Positions 45,793 to 57,540 of a stretch of 64,000 bases of DNA are shown here, piece by piece. Under the pieces are notes generated by a model. The model was given only the letters and a program-made list of their open reading frames with translations. It was not told where the DNA came from and did no database searches. The DNA comes from Ceratopteris richardii (lineage: Eukaryota > Streptophyta > Polypodiopsida > Polypodiales > Pteridaceae): NCBI GenBank assembly GCA_020310875.1, contig CM035435.1, positions 70,694,455-70,758,454 on the forward strand, read 5' to 3'. The position numbers were made by a program, and so were the translations under genes. Each line of letters opens with the position of its first letter. Within the stretch, counting starts at the first letter, position 1.

Positions 45793-46420
45793 TTGTATAC
45801 AAGAATAGCTAACATATATATGATTTATGAGGAAGAAGATGAAAGGCCAAGAACTAGGTGGTTACACCAAGGTCATAGGATCAAAGATTGTCCCTTGAAG
45901 CAAAGTTCCAACAAAAACAAGCTTAAACCAGATGGGGCCCCGGATCCTTTCCCTCTAGTTGGTACTCGAGGTCATCCCCTCCATTGCGGGCACTCGTGTT
46001 GCAGAGACAGATTCATAAGGATTCACCGAAGTAAGACGTAGGAGGAAAGTTAGTCCTCGAAGATTAGCAGCAAAGAATGTTATGACCATTGCTCCTTCGA
46101 ATAACATGTATTGTAACCTAGAAAAGGAGATTAATGAGGTTGACTTCCCAGGGGATAACCATGATGAAGAAGACCCTACTGATAATACATTTGGGTGCTC
46201 GACCAACAAAGAAGACAACCAGGAAGGTTACACCACGAGTAAAGAGGAAGGCTTCACTACTAGCAATGAAGACAACCTAGATAGTGAAAGCTCCTTCATT
46301 GGTCCTTCTCTTCCGGTATGCATGCCAAGCTTATTGCAACAAAAGTCAAAGTTTAAAGGGAAACAACTATCGGGCATGCCTTGGAAGAGCCCCCTCAAGA
46401 GTAGGATCATAAGTCAAGAA
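45793..46420 (+). pseudogene. LINE-A ORF1 C-terminal remnant
   Basis: RWLHQGHRIKDCPLKQSSNK (about 45857-45915) is the second half of a gag-like CCHC knuckle in which the first two cysteines are lost. Downstream frames up to 46420 are acidic, Ser/Thr-rich (TSKEEGFTTSNEDNLDSESS) and end in a basic segment leading to the endonuclease. ORF1 would bind element RNA. N-terminal RNA-binding part not seen. Confidence 0.6.
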
Positions 46421-46493
46421 GTTGGAAGGAAAAAAGAAGATCACAAGAAAAAAAAGATCGGGTCCCTCCCCTCAAAGAGGACCACCATCACTA

Positions 46494-47333
46494 ATGAAAA
46501 TCACATCGCTAAATGTCAGGGGTTTGTCTGACCCCTCAAGAGCGGCGATTATTCGCCAGTGGTTCAAAGACAAGTGTCTCAACCCCGACTTGATCTGCCT
46601 GCAAGAGATTAAAATCGACGCAGAGGATCTCCAGAAATAGCTTAAATGCATATCTCCGAACCACCTTTGGTTCTCCACTACGCACCCTACGGGTGCGAGG
46701 GGAGCTGCGATTGGTATTAGTCACTTCTGGTCCGATAAATTGACCTCGACTTGTGAAGATCAGAATCATCGTTGGATTGCTGCATCTTTCAGGTCCCCTA
46801 ATCAGTTCACTGTGGTCTCAGTTTATGCCCCTAATGTAGTGGCGGATAGAATCGATACTTGGGCTTCCCTCGACTCCCTCTCACACAATTTTTTGATTTG
46901 TGGGGACTTCAACATGGTAGAGTTTCTAGAGGACCGATGGAATAACAAGGGAAAAATTATTGACGGTCAGGAGAAAGAGATATGGTATAAAATCAAGCTC
47001 CATCTTGACCTGGTCAAGGTGAAAGACATGAAGGGGTTCTCGTGGTCTAATCTCCAACTGGGGGACTCTTTGAGGAAGGCAAGACTTGATAGATGCTACA
47101 TTGACCAAAGCACCATCCTCCAGTGGGGCAGTCCTTTGGTTTCCCAACACATGGACCTGACTATCTCGGACCACTACCCGATTACTCTTTCTTTCAAAAC
47201 GATTCCCATGCTCCGAAAAGCTCCTTGGTTTCATGTTTGTCAAACGTCATTTTCCCTCCCCTCTGTCCACCAAGAAATTTCTGTTGTGTGGGCGAAGGCC
47301 TTTGCCTACTGTAATGAACCAGCTAAGTGCTAG
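46494..47333 (+). pseudogene. LINE-A endonuclease domain (EEP/APE type)
   Basis: ATG at 46494: MKITSLNVRGLSDPSRAAII, then DLICLQEIKID with the catalytic Glu, a nonsense codon at 46638, then WIAASFRSPNQFTVVSVYAP, FLICGDFNMVEFLEDRWNN (the GDFN motif), RLDRCYID (usual RLDR), and SDHYPITLSF with the catalytic His. All main catalytic residues of the apurinic-type endonuclease are readable, which nicks target DNA to prime reverse transcription. Apart from the single early stop the domain is intact. Confidence 0.9.
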
Positions 47334-47465
47334 AGAAGCGTGGTGGAAAGGACTCGACAGATTCTAATCAGTACTCATAAGACTATAAGAGATATCCAAA
47401 AAAAGAAGAAGAGAAACGGTTTATCGGAGGCTCTCACGGCTTGAAGAAGAAGTAAACAAAGGTAC

Positions 47466-49494
47466 TTGCAATGCCAGCAAGGTCTTTTGAAAATCAGGGG
47501 AAGACTAAGATTCGAGGAGGAGGTTCAAAGGAAAAATCTTCAAATATTCTTCAAAGACTGGTGGGTGGGGAAGGCCGACAAAGCTTCGAAAGAGATGTGT
47601 AATATCCTCAAAAGGAAACAAGCTAGAGAATCCATCCCCTTCTTGGTCGATAACAATGGGATCGAATGTAGCACGGAAGTTGAGAACAGATCCATCATCG
47701 TCGAGCACTTTACCCATCTCCTTGGGGTCTCGACTTCTCTTTCCCCGCACAGGCGTGATTGCATGGCTACCATCTCAAGGGTAGCTCAATCTAGAATCCC
47801 AGAGAATATGAATTCTCTACGGAAGCTAACATTTCCGAGAACGAAATTATTGAGGTTATTGATGCTCTTCCCAATGGAAAAAGTCCGGGTCCTGATGGCC
47901 TCACTAATGAGTTTTTCAAGTCCTTCAAGCACGTGGTGGCCACCCCACTGCATCTGGTGTGGCAAGAGGCTCTCTCCTTTGGTGCTCTTCCTGAGTGTCT
48001 TAATAATGGCATCATCAAATTAATTCACAAAAGGGGAGATAAGAACAAAATTGAAAAATGGCAACCGATTACCATGCTTCAAACTAGATACAAGATAATT
48101 GCCAAAGTTATCGCCAACAGAATCTCTTGTCATTTAAAGTCATGGCTTTGTGAGGACCAGAAATGTTTTATCAAAGGTAGATCTATACTTGAAGCAATCG
48201 TCGATATTTGGGAAGGCCTTGCGTTCGCTGAGGAGTCTACACAAGACCTGGTATTCATTAAGATCGACCTCGACAAAGCATATGACAAATTGGAATGGGA
48301 CTTTATTCTTCAATCCCTGAAAGACCTTGGATGCAGTCAAAAGTTCACGAAGATAGTGTCCACTCTTCTCGAAAATGCTTCTACAAGAATAAATATTAAG
48401 GGTAAGCTCTCTAAGCCCATACATTTAAAACGATCTATCAGGCAAGGCTGCCCACTGAATCCTCTACTCTTCGCTATCACCTTGGATGGCCTCAATCGCC
48501 TATTAAAGCATCACATGGACGCTGGCAATCTCAAGGGTCTCTCCCTACCTCTTGCTCACGGCCAGATGATTGCGAGACTCTTTGCCGATGACATGAATGC
48601 CTTTGTACATAACGATATGAACAACATTCAGGTATTCTGGAGTTGCCTTGACACCTTTTGTGTGGCATCAGGTTCAAAAATCAACCATGCTAAAATTGCT
48701 TTCAGAGCAATCCGTCGTCCTCCACCCCAATTGTTGTTAGATCAAGGGTGTCAAGTTATCCGTAGAGGTCAAGTGTTCCGTCTCCTTGGTATTCCAGTGG
48801 GCTTCCACATTTTAATGGACCATCGATGGAATTGGGTGCTATCCAAACTGGATAGCAAACTAAAAGTCATTGGAAAGGTATGCAAGTTAACTTGGCAGGG
48901 CGTGCCATGGTTGTTAACACATTTATGCTTTCTACGACTATTTACTTTATCTCGTGTTGGAGACCTAAGGAGAAAGAGTTGGCCAAAGTGGAGAGAATCT
49001 GTAGAAACTTCCTATGGATTGGGGATCCCAACAGGAGGGGGATTCCCAAAATCAAATGCGAAACTTGCATTAACTCGAAAGACTCGGGGGGCTTGGGTAT
49101 ATTGGATATCATTGGGTTGGTTGACAAGTTGGCAGCAAAGTGGTTTATCAAGGCTTGGAGCAATAGTGAGTCCTCTTGGGCTAAATTGATCTTCAGAAAC
49201 ATGAAAGACCTTACCTTGGTTGGCCATCCTGGCTGGAAGGACATAGGGATCCTCACACTTTTGTTCTCCCCCCAACCGGTGTCTCTTAAAGGCTCTAGCC
49301 TTGTGTGTTCCCTATGGAAGAGTTGGAACAAGGGCAAACAATTCATCAGAATCAGTGATGAGTGGAAGTGGGCAGTTGGAATAAGACAAAATGACTCCAT
49401 CTGGTTCCCGATCTTTGGCATTAGGGGGGTGGAGCCTTGGAACCTCCAAACTGCTAAGCGGCTATGGAACAAGGGGTTCAAACAGTGGAAATAA
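47466..49494 (+). pseudogene. LINE-A reverse transcriptase
   Basis: Spread over three frames. 47466-47900: linker and RT start (REVQRKNLQIFFKDWWVGKA). From about 47860 in the second frame: GPDGLTNEFFK-like lead-in, NNGIIKLIHKRGDKNKIEKW, VFIKIDLDKAYDKLEWDFIL (catalytic Asp), SIRQGCPLNPLLFAITLDGL, and MIARLFADDMNAFVHND with the FADD active site, GSKINHAKIAF, FRLLGIPVG. From 48880 the third frame continues: MQVNLAGRAMVVNTFMLSTT, WIGDPNRRGIPKIKCETCIN, GGLGILDI. Two frameshifts separate the parts, so no functional enzyme. Confidence 0.92.
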
Positions 49495-50480
49495 CTTTGG
49501 AAACAAGAGACCGGCCAGTGGACTAGGTTCGAAGACCTAGACCCGAGACTTAGAGTTACCCTCGAGGAATGGACTCTTCTTCAAGGCAGGTGTTTAGTGT
49601 GGGAACGCTCAACTACCCGTCTTCTCTACGGACAGGATCCTCCTTGCCTGGAGGGCCTCAAATGGAGTAATGGTAAGAAACTATCCGGAATCCCCAACTT
49701 CAAAGAGAACTTAGATGTTCATCACACCCTTAACAAGCGATGGTGCCTTTCTTGGACCAAACTTCGAGGGGAACTAAAGTTCATGTCTATTTGGTACCCC
49801 TTAATTGAGATAAAAAAATCCTTTCTCATGTGGCAGATATTGAGACTCTTGAACCAAATCAATTGGCAAGAGGCGTTGTTGGGCGAGGTGGTTGGAGTAT
49901 CTCGTCCAATGCAAGGGCTAACAAAATCTGTGGTGTGCCTCCATGGTGCAAGCGTTGCCATCGAGGCATCGAAGATTTAGCTCACCTTTTCTTCGATTGC
50001 CCCAAGTATCTGTTCATGCATAGGAGTATCTGGTCCAATGCAAGGGCTAACAAAATCTGTGGTGTGCCTCCATGGTGCAAGCGTTGCCATCGAGGCATCG
50101 AAGATTTAGCTCACCTTTTCTTCGATTGCCCCAAGTCCCGCGTTATCTGGCACCACGTGACGCAGATATTGAGACTCTTGAACCAAATCAATTGGCAAGA
50201 GGCGTTGTTGGGCGAGGTGGTTGGCTGCTCATCTAGGCTATGGAATGCCATAAGGGGCGAGACTCTTTGGAAGATTTGGAGGGAGTGATGTGCTGTCAAT
50301 TTTGGGCAAATTCCAAAGGAATGGTTGATTGAAAAATCCTTGTTTCTTCTAGGTAAAAGAATATCCCGAGATAAGAGATCTCCACCGTTTAAACATCACT
50401 ATATTTATCTCCTCGAAAATAACAAGCTGAAACTCAAATGAGTCCCACATGAGGGAGATGATAGATTTGTCCACCTCATT
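49495..50480 (+). pseudogene. LINE-A zf-RVT region, rearranged
   Basis: Homologous to the intact 18316-19281 copy up to KKSFLMWQ (about 49835). There the sequence jumps to ILRLLNQINWQEALLGEVVG, which belongs about 330 bp downstream, then back to NARANKICGVPPWCKRCHRG. A 129-bp unit bearing the zinc site is present twice (from 49894 and from 50023), joined by TCTGTTCATGCATA. The normal order resumes at SRVIWHHVTQILRLLNQINW (50140). Ends with a stop at 50286-50288 and a 3' untranslated part. Confidence 0.88.
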
Positions 50481-50632
50481 TGTAATGCCCTTTAGCTTGC
50501 TGTTCTCCTCCCCTGCATTGTGGGATTTGGGGGTCCCATGGGCACTAGTCCCACTCACTTGTAACTTTTCTTTATTTTAATTAAAGTCCGAGAGAATAGG
50601 TCAAGGCCGAACTTCTTTTATTAAAAGAAAAA

Positions 50633-51629
50633 AATCAAAAGAAGAGGCATCTTGAACCAGACCACGCTCGAGGAGAAAAACCCTTCTTTGGACGACGAGC
50701 TGGAAAAGTATGGAATACACCATTGAAAAGAACAGTGAAATATTTCTGGTCTTTCGAGTTTTTGTTTCATGACGTGTTACGTAGGACTGTCTCGTTATCA
50801 GCATCTGCTCTTCTGTCGAATGTAAAGCGACATGGAAGAATATGCTCGTTTACAGTGAAAAAGACACATCTGATAAGGAAGGTTTATGCACATCTGATAA
50901 GGAAGGTTTATGCACAACCCCGACCGAACAGGCTAGTTGGTTCAGTACTGCCGTAGGTGGCAATCGATCTGAGAACAGAAGCAACGGAATAGATCAGATC
51001 ATACACAGGTCGCGGAAAACTTCATGTTGTCAGGTCTTACGAGGTCCTACTGCTTTTTTCATTAACGCGACATGAAAATTTTAACTCAAATGTTGCAGGC
51101 GAGACTACAGAGTTTGTGGACAACGTTCTAATCTCCTGGTTCGGGGATGCATTGCAAACTCGCTTTGGAATTTTCTGATACCGCAGAGCTTGGGAGAAAC
51201 TTTCTCTTCTCCATCGCAAATTCGCTTTGGGATCTTCAAGAACAGATATTTGTGTCTGAACACAGATCTGCTTTCACAATATTTCATGTATCCATTTGAG
51301 CAAAGCCATGCAACATGAGGAGACATCCAGGGGACAGACCTATTAGGTTTTCTCAAAGCTGGAAGTTTTTTTATGTGGTCACACGTTCCATGGTGCTTCT
51401 CCTTTTATGCTGTCCCAAAGCAATGTCCAGAATCCTATGGGCTCACCTAGAAGGGCTTGTTGCTTACAAATCTTTGGAGTTCCAAAATATTTTTAACTTG
51501 CTTCCATGGCTTTGTACTCGTAGAACAGAAGAAGAAAATGCAGCCCAATTCTTCTATATCCCTTACCGCATCTTTTACATTATGGAGGACAAAATCCCAA
51601 TGCATTAATCTTTTCAATGTTCTAAATCT
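50633..51629. other. Unidentified unique-looking sequence
   Basis: Moderate GC, unlike neighbouring elements. Contains a 24-bp perfect tandem pair (ACATCTGATAAGGAAGGTTT-TATGC-type unit at 50867-50914) and two related words GCAAACTCGCTTTGGAATTTTC (about 51158) and GCAAATTCGCTTTGGGATCTTC (about 51214), shown as mismatched pair. Frames (plus 51315-51608) have no family motif. It could be a host gene intron/exon relic lying between two LINE-A insertions. Confidence 0.4.
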
Positions 51630-51817
51630 TTTTTCTTCAAAAAGGAAGTTCGGCCTTGGCCTACTCTCCCGGATTTTAATTTAAAAAAGAAAATGTTACA
51701 AGTGAATGAGACTAGTGCCCTTGGAACCCCTTGCATCCCACCCCAGAACTTGCGGATCTAGAGAGACTCTTTGGGTCCCACATTAGGGGGACAAGAGGGT
51801 TATTAATGTTCTAAATC
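51616..51817 (-). mobile_element. LINE-A tail-only insertion with target duplication
   Basis: About 175 bp of LINE-A 3' end on the minus strand: AAGGAAGTTCGGCCTTGGCC at 51641, TTACAAGTGAATGAGACTAG near 51697. AATGTTCTAAATC stands at 51616-51628 and again at 51805-51817 as a 13-bp target duplication, extended by T-rich text. It contains no coding sequence except a few 3' codons. Confidence 0.87.
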
Positions 51818-52194
51818 CTTTTGTAATTAGTGGATCACATGAGCATTTATTGTTTGTTGTCAATCACCTATTGCCATGGGCCATGAAATATAAGCTTGCA
51901 TTAAAGAAAGCTCCATTTACAATGTCACCCCCTTTTAACTTCGCAAGTATATCTAGTTCTTGTGAAAGGAAGTGGTATATAAATCCCTCCTTATGTAGGG
52001 GCTTCTTAACTCCTTGAGGTCTATATTTGGCCTTCTGCATTTTCTCCGATATGGAAGTACTATGTCAAGCTCTTTTGTAATTGTCTTCTATAGTCAGATA
52101 ATGATGTAAACCACTTTTGTAATAGTATCCTTTGTATCTCAAACCTGTTCATGGACCAATCATCGATAACTGTCGCGTAGAACCAAACAGACTC
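51818..52194. other. Spacer between LINE-A tail and LINE-B
   Basis: AT-rich, continuous with the pre-insertion sequence left of 51616. TGGTATATAAATCCCTCC at 51978 is a TATA-like string. No coding frame recognised. Confidence 0.4.
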
Positions 52195-52307
52195 TGTTTT
52201 TTTGAAGAAAACAGAAAAGATATATTAATAGAGGAAATTACAACCTGTGCTTAGGGCAGGAGCCACACAAACCGAGCATTTACAAGGCCAATGCCATAAA
52301 AATCCTT

Positions 52308-53010
52308 TCATGAGTAATGGGTAGATATTAAATCCCTCCATCTAGAGTACTTATTTACAGACAATAACGACAAAACTTCAGACCCTTGTAGGAAGGCTTC
52401 TGTAATTTTTTGGATACAAACTACAGAAGCTCTTTTAATCCTGGCAGGAAGGGAAATGAGGAAATTCCTTTTTCCTTTGTTAAAGGTAGCATCATTTCTA
52501 CTAAGCCAAATGTACGAGAGAATGTATCCTCTCCCAATGTTCAAGAGAAGGATATCTAAATTCCTGCAGCAACCCAATAAGACCTCCATTTTACTTAACT
52601 GTGGAAAGCCATTGGTCTGAAGGTACTTATTCACATGACTCCAGAATTTCTTGGCATGAGAACAATCATTAAACAGGTGGAAAACATCATCCATTGAGCC
52701 ACAGAAGGTGCACTTTCCTCCATTAATATGAATTTTTCTAACTTTTGGGCCAATCCACAGACCATTATGAATAATCAACCATTGAAGGAAAGAGTGTTTA
52801 TAGCAATCAGGAAAGGCCCACAAAGATTTGAATCTGTAAATCCATTGTTGAGCATTCCAATTGATTTGCCATCTAGAGTTGAGCTTGGGCAAAATTTGTT
52901 GCACAGATCCCTTGTCTCTCTTAAACTTCTTGAAAATAGCCTCAACAACTTCCATCAGTGATATATTCTTCCTTTGACAATTCTCCATTTTAGCTTCCAA
53001 TAATGCTTTC
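52308..53010 (-). pseudogene. LINE-B ORF2 C-terminus with zf-RVT
   Basis: Continuous 230-codon minus-strand frame ending in the stop at 52308. LNSRWQINWNAQQWIYRFKS, FLQWLIIHNGLWIGPKVRKI, then the zinc site CTFCGSMDDVFHLFNDCSHA with KKFWSHV, then IWLSRNDATFNKGKRNFLIS. Same domain as in LINE-A but clearly a different family. Confidence 0.9.
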
Positions 53011-53221
53011 TATCTGTCCAGCACCTGCATACAAGACCTAGATAAGTTCATGTTGAGATTCATTTGGTTGGAAGACCTTACCATATCATTGAGCATAAAG
53101 TCATTCCAAGTAGAGACTCCAACTCTGTGGCACTTGTGCTCCTTAATAGCAACACTACAGTTGTTTATGAAAGCTAGCCAGCCAATCCAAGGAGATTCCT
53201 GCATATAAAAGTTAATAGAGT

Positions 53222-54077
53222 TCAACATATCCAGAATGGGTAAAAGGCTTGTTTGGCCTTAAACCAGGCATTCAACATTCTGCACATCAAAGTACTCCCA
53301 ATTGGAGTGATATACTGAGGAGAAACCAAGACATCCCACAGCTGAATATTATTCCAAGCCCTGTAATCAGTCAAAAAAAATTTAAAATAGTTCCTTTTGA
53401 GGAGGCAGGCCCAGATGTCATTACTACTTATACTTCTGACAATCCATTTAGCAGCCATATTTTCTGCCATTTTCTTAGGATAAATGATACCCAAACCTCC
53501 TTGAGTCTTAGGAAGACAACAAGTTTTCTAGGCAACTTTAGGGATCTTCTACTGAGATGGCTTGCTTCCCCAAAGAAAGTTTCTGGCTAGAGAGATAACC
53601 TGCTCAAGTTGCTTATTAGTAGGAGACCAAAAGGCAAGATAATAAACCAACTTAGGGAGAATGTAATGATTTAACAACATTAGTATCATCAACAAATATT
53701 TGTAGCCCAAGGGGGGAGGGGAAATTAGGAATGTTAATACCTTTAATTAACCCATAACTCATGGCATCATTCACAAGCCAACCCAAAGCATCACTAGCTA
53801 TGGCAAACAGTAGAGGGGCTAAAGGGCAACCTTGCCTAATAGACCTATTAATTCTAAAAGGTTCAGAAATGTGACCATTGATGGCAACTCTAGAGCAAGC
53901 ATTTCCACACAAAGAACTGATGCACTTTATAAGTCTTTTCCCAGCACCCATGTCTTGTAGGGATTGAAGCACAAAATCCCATTCAATTCTGTCATAAGCC
54001 TTATCAAAGTCAATTTTGAAGAAATAGTAATCTGACCAATTTCCTCTGCAAAATCCATACCTTCCCAAAGAGATATA
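53222..54077 (-). pseudogene. LINE-B reverse transcriptase fragment
   Basis: Minus strand, from 54060: FFKIDFDKAYDRIEWDFVLQ (catalytic Asp), MGAGKRLIKCISSL, RINRSIRQGCPLAPLLFAIA, SDALGWLVNDAMSYGLIKGI, LQIFVDDTNVVKSL (FVDD catalytic site). A frameshift near 53660 leads to thumb-like text (53580-53500) and AENMAAKWIVRSISSND at 53470. Upstream RT blocks and the endonuclease are lost. Confidence 0.9.
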
Positions 54078-54094
54078 CACTACAACATATGAGG

Positions 54095-54340
54095 GGCATA
54101 CCGATGCTGCATATACCGACGGTCACAGTCGACGTCGGTATGGGACTCGAAAAATGTCGCTTTGAGATACCGACGGTCAAGTGACCGTCGGTATGACCGT
54201 TTTAAACGGATCGTCGTCGTGGCCCCCAGCCGCCGGTATATGCGTCGGTATAGGCATCGGTATGAGCGTCAGTATAAGCGTCGGTAATTTACTAGGAATT
54301 ACCGACGCGTATACCGACGCCTATACCGGCGGTGATTTTT
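54095..54340 (+). repeat. CACTA subterminal repeats and palindromes
   Basis: About a dozen TACCGACG/CGTCGGTA motifs in 245 bp. One palindrome has perfect 13-bp arms ATACCGACGGTCA / TGACCGTCGGTAT (54167-54194). A second has 12-bp arms GCGTCGGTAATT / AATTACCGACGC around TACTAGG (54278-54308). In known CACTA elements such motifs bind the DNA-binding transposase product. High CpG content contrasts with the AT-rich interior. Confidence 0.88.
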
Positions 54341-54399
54341 AAACATACCGCGAACCCGAGAGCAAAACTTCATATTTTTGCACATGTTTGAGTACTGTT

Positions 54400-54523
54400 G
54401 GTCTTCTGTCGAACTTGCGCGTGCGAACCGAACTGCGACCTGCATTGTCTTGTGCGCACACACACACAGATCTCTCTCTCTACACACACACACACACTCT
54501 CTCGGCTTAGATCTCACATCTTG
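54400..54523 (+). other. Probable 5' untranslated exon 1 of CACTA gene
   Basis: Ends with TTG followed by the donor GTAAGTG (GT at 54524). Precise transcription start unknown; (CA)n and CTCTCTC occur within. Confidence 0.45.
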
Positions 54524-54603
54524 GTAAGTGCTGCATATACTGTTAGCATTTGTGTTTCTCTATGCTTTAGGTTTTATAATTTCTCTTTTCTTTGATTTTG
54601 CAG

Positions 54604-54691
54604 AAGTTCTTTGGCGTCGATTGTTTGGAATTGGACGATAGACGACATACATTATGCTTTGACGACAACGATCCAAAAGAGATACATACTT
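54604..54691 (+). other. Probable 5' untranslated exon 2 of CACTA gene
   Basis: Preceded by a pyrimidine-rich acceptor TTTGATTTTGCAG (AG at 54602-54603) and followed by donor GTAAGTG (GT at 54692). The 88-nt interval has no ATG in a long frame. Confidence 0.5.
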
Positions 54692-54718
54692 GTAAGTGAT
54701 TGTTTTATTCTCTATTGA

Positions 54719-54728
54719 TAGAGAGAGA

Positions 54729-54762
<34 letters not shown>
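54719..54762 (+). repeat. (GA)n microsatellite
   Basis: GAGAGA tract of about 40 bp in the CACTA intron. Confidence 0.95.
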
Positions 54763-54763
<1 letters not shown>

Positions 54764-54804
54764 AGAATAATGAAAGAAAGGAAGATAGAGATAGGAAAAT
54801 AGAG

Positions 54805-55905
54805 CATACATACACACACACATTTACACATGCATACATACACACATACATGTACACACATGCATACATACACACATACATGTACACACATGCATACATA
54901 CACACATACATGTACACACATGCATGCTTACATACACACACCCATACACACATGCATGCTTACATACACACACACATATACACAAGTGCATGCATACACA
55001 CACATAAATTTACACACATGCATACATACACACACATGCATACACACATACATACACACACATATATACACATATGCATATATACACATACACACACACA
55101 CGTATACACACATACATACACACACACACATATATACACACATATACACACATGCATGCATACATACACACACATATACACACATGCATGCATACACACA
55201 TATACACACATGCATACACACACATACATACACACATACATACACACACATATATACACATGCATACATACACATACACACACATATACACACATACATA
55301 TATACACACATATACATTCACACACACATATACACACATGCATGCATACACACATATACACATATACACACATGCATACATACACACACATGCATACACA
55401 CATACATACGCACACATATATACACACATGCATGCATACAATATATACACACATACACATACACACACATGCATGCATACATACACACACATACACATAC
55501 ACAGACATGTATGCACATGCATACATACACACACATATGTACACATGCATACATATAACACACATATATACACACATGCATACATACACACATATACACA
55601 CATATACACACATGCATGTATACATACACACACATACACATACACACACATGTATACACATGCATACACATGCATACACATGCATACACATACACACACA
55701 TACACACACATGCATGCATACATACACACACGTACACACACATGCACACACATGCATGCCTACATACACACGCATACACATACACATACATGTATACACA
55801 TGCATACATACACATGCACACACATGCATACATACACACGCACACATGTACACATGCATACATACACACACATATATACACACATGCATACATAAACACA
55901 TATAA
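54805..55905 (+). repeat. (CA)n/(CATA)n microsatellite, 1.1 kb
   Basis: Mixed ACAC, CATA, TACATG and ATGCAT words. A 30-bp unit (CATGCATACATACACACATA then CATGTACACA) repeats three times at 54830-54920. Long frames on both strands (His/Thr/Tyr-rich on plus, Cys/Val/Met-rich on minus) arise from the repeat and are not genes. Confidence 0.95.
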
Positions 55906-55996
55906 TCCTATTTTTATTTTGAAGTTTTTTTTTACATCAAATATATAAAAATAGGATTAGGGTTTTTATGCTATTTACACATACATACACATACAC

Positions 55997-56035
<39 letters not shown>

Positions 56036-56880
56036 ATACACATGTATACAAAAATATACATATTTTAGGTCTAGATATTTAAGATTAGGGTTTTAGGGTT
56101 TAGGCATACATATCACTCAATTATATTTATATTCAGAAAAAATATAAAGAAAAATAAGAAAAAAATTATGAATATATAAATAAATATTATATAAACTATG
56201 ATTAGGGTTTTAGGATTAGAGGTTTAGATTTTTATATGTGTTTAAGTATTTAGGTTTTAGTATTTCAGATTTGAGTCTAAGTCTTTCTGATTAGGGTTTA
56301 AGGGTTTTAATATGTAGATAACATATATACACAAACACACATATCCATATAATACATATATACATGTAGATACACATGCATACAAAAATATACATATTTT
56401 AGATTTAAATCTTTAAGATTAGGGTTTTAGGGTTTTAACACCTACATAACATATATGCACACATACACATGCACATAGAATACATATATACATATATATA
56501 CATATGTATACAGAAATATACATACTTTAGGTCTACATCTTTTAGATTAGGGTTTTAGGGTTTAGACATATATATAACTCAATTATATTTATATTAAGAA
56601 AAAATATAGAGAAAAATAAGAAAAAAATCTGAATATATAAATAAAAATATATATAAAATATGATTAGGGTTTTAGGATTATGGGTTTAGATTTTTATTGG
56701 TGGTTAAGTATTTAGGTTTTAGTATTTCAGATTTAAGTCTAAATCTTTAAGATTAGGGTTTTAGGGTTTTAACACCTACATAACATATATACACACATAC
56801 ACATATAATACATATATACATGTAGATACACATGCATAGAAAAATATACATATTTTAGATCTAGAATTTTAAGATTAGGG
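55905..56880 (+). repeat. AT-rich diverged tandem blocks with TTAGGGTTTTAGGG
   Basis: A block of some 350-460 bp recurs: ATTAGGGTTTTAGGGTTTAG at about 56083 and 56549, AACACCTACATAACATATAT at about 56439 and 56770 (and again at 57690), AAAATATAAAGAAAAATAAG-type text at 56140 and 56600. Includes (TA)n at 56000-56030. TTTAGGG is the plant telomere unit, here only in degenerate singles or pairs. Confidence 0.75.
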
Positions 56881-57540
56881 TTTTAATTAAATATATATAA
56901 TTAAATATATAAAATTAAATATATAAAAATAAGATTCCATAAGGAAAAAAGCTGAATATATAAATAAGTATATATATAAAATAAGATAATTATATACATA
57001 AATAAATATAAAAAGAACTAGTGTTTTAAATAATTTAATTAAATATATATAATTAAATATATAAAATTAAATATATAAAAATAGGATTCCATAAGGAAAA
57101 AATATGAATATATAAATAAATATATATATACAATAAGATAATTATATACATAAATAAATATAAAAAGAACTAGTGTTTTAAATAATTTAATTAAATTTTT
57201 ATAATTAAATATATAAAAATAGGATTACGTAATGAAAAAATCTGAATATATAAATATATATATATATATAATAGGATAATTATATAGATAAATAAATATA
57301 AAAAGAACTAGTGTTTTAAAAAATTTAATTAAATATTTATAATTAAATATATATAAAAATAGGATTAAGTAAGGAAAAAATCTGAATATATAAATTATAT
57401 ATATATATATATATATATAAAAGGTAGGATAATTATATAGATAATAAAATCTGATAAATCATAAGAACTAGTATTTTAAATAAATAAATGAAATATATAT
57501 GATTAAATATATAAAAATAGGTTTAAATTTAATCATTTTA
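56880..57540 (+). repeat. About 150-bp tandem repeat, four copies
   Basis: AAAAAGAACTAGTGTTTTAA recurs near 57010, 57160, 57300 and 57460 (last copy variant), each followed by AATTAAATATAT, ATAAAAATAGGATT and a GGAAAAAATCTGAATATATA-like stretch. About 90% A+T. Lies in the CACTA intron. Confidence 0.85.

Larger units (their letters stand above)
45790..50632 (+). mobile_element. LINE-A, near full length, inactivated
   Basis: Plus-strand LINE: ORF1 zinc-knuckle remnant (45850), endonuclease (46494-47333), reverse transcriptase (47860-48990), zf-RVT (49380-50480) and the family 3' end (CCCATGGGCACTAGTCCCAC, GGCCGAACTTC) with a short A-rich tail at about 50615-50637. About 4.8 kb. Frames are broken by stops (46638, 47331) and shifts (about 47900, 48900). 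The 5' limit is uncertain; no target duplication was found. Confidence 0.9.
52195..54077 (-). mobile_element. LINE-B, 5'-truncated, abutted by CACTA element
   Basis: A second LINE family. The minus-strand 3' end is at about 52195 (T-run and GAAGAAAACAGAAAAGATAT on the plus strand). Contains zf-RVT and most of RT, with endonuclease absent. RT breaks off exactly where the CACTA terminus begins (54078), so the DNA transposon probably inserted into a longer LINE-B, whose remainder should lie beyond the other CACTA end. Confidence 0.85.

Noticed and set aside
45793..46041. Independent small zinc-finger gene
   Set aside because: The knuckle fragment lacks its first two cysteines and sits just upstream of LINE endonuclease; it is ORF1 remains.
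54700..55948. Very long open frames (up to 401 codons) on both strands
   Set aside because: Translations are pure His/Thr/Tyr or Cys/Val/Met repeats from the CA/CATA microsatellite; no start context or domain.
56000..56030. Interstitial telomere
   Set aside because: TTTAGGG units nearby occur singly or in imperfect pairs, not in a real array; the (TA)n here is a plain microsatellite.
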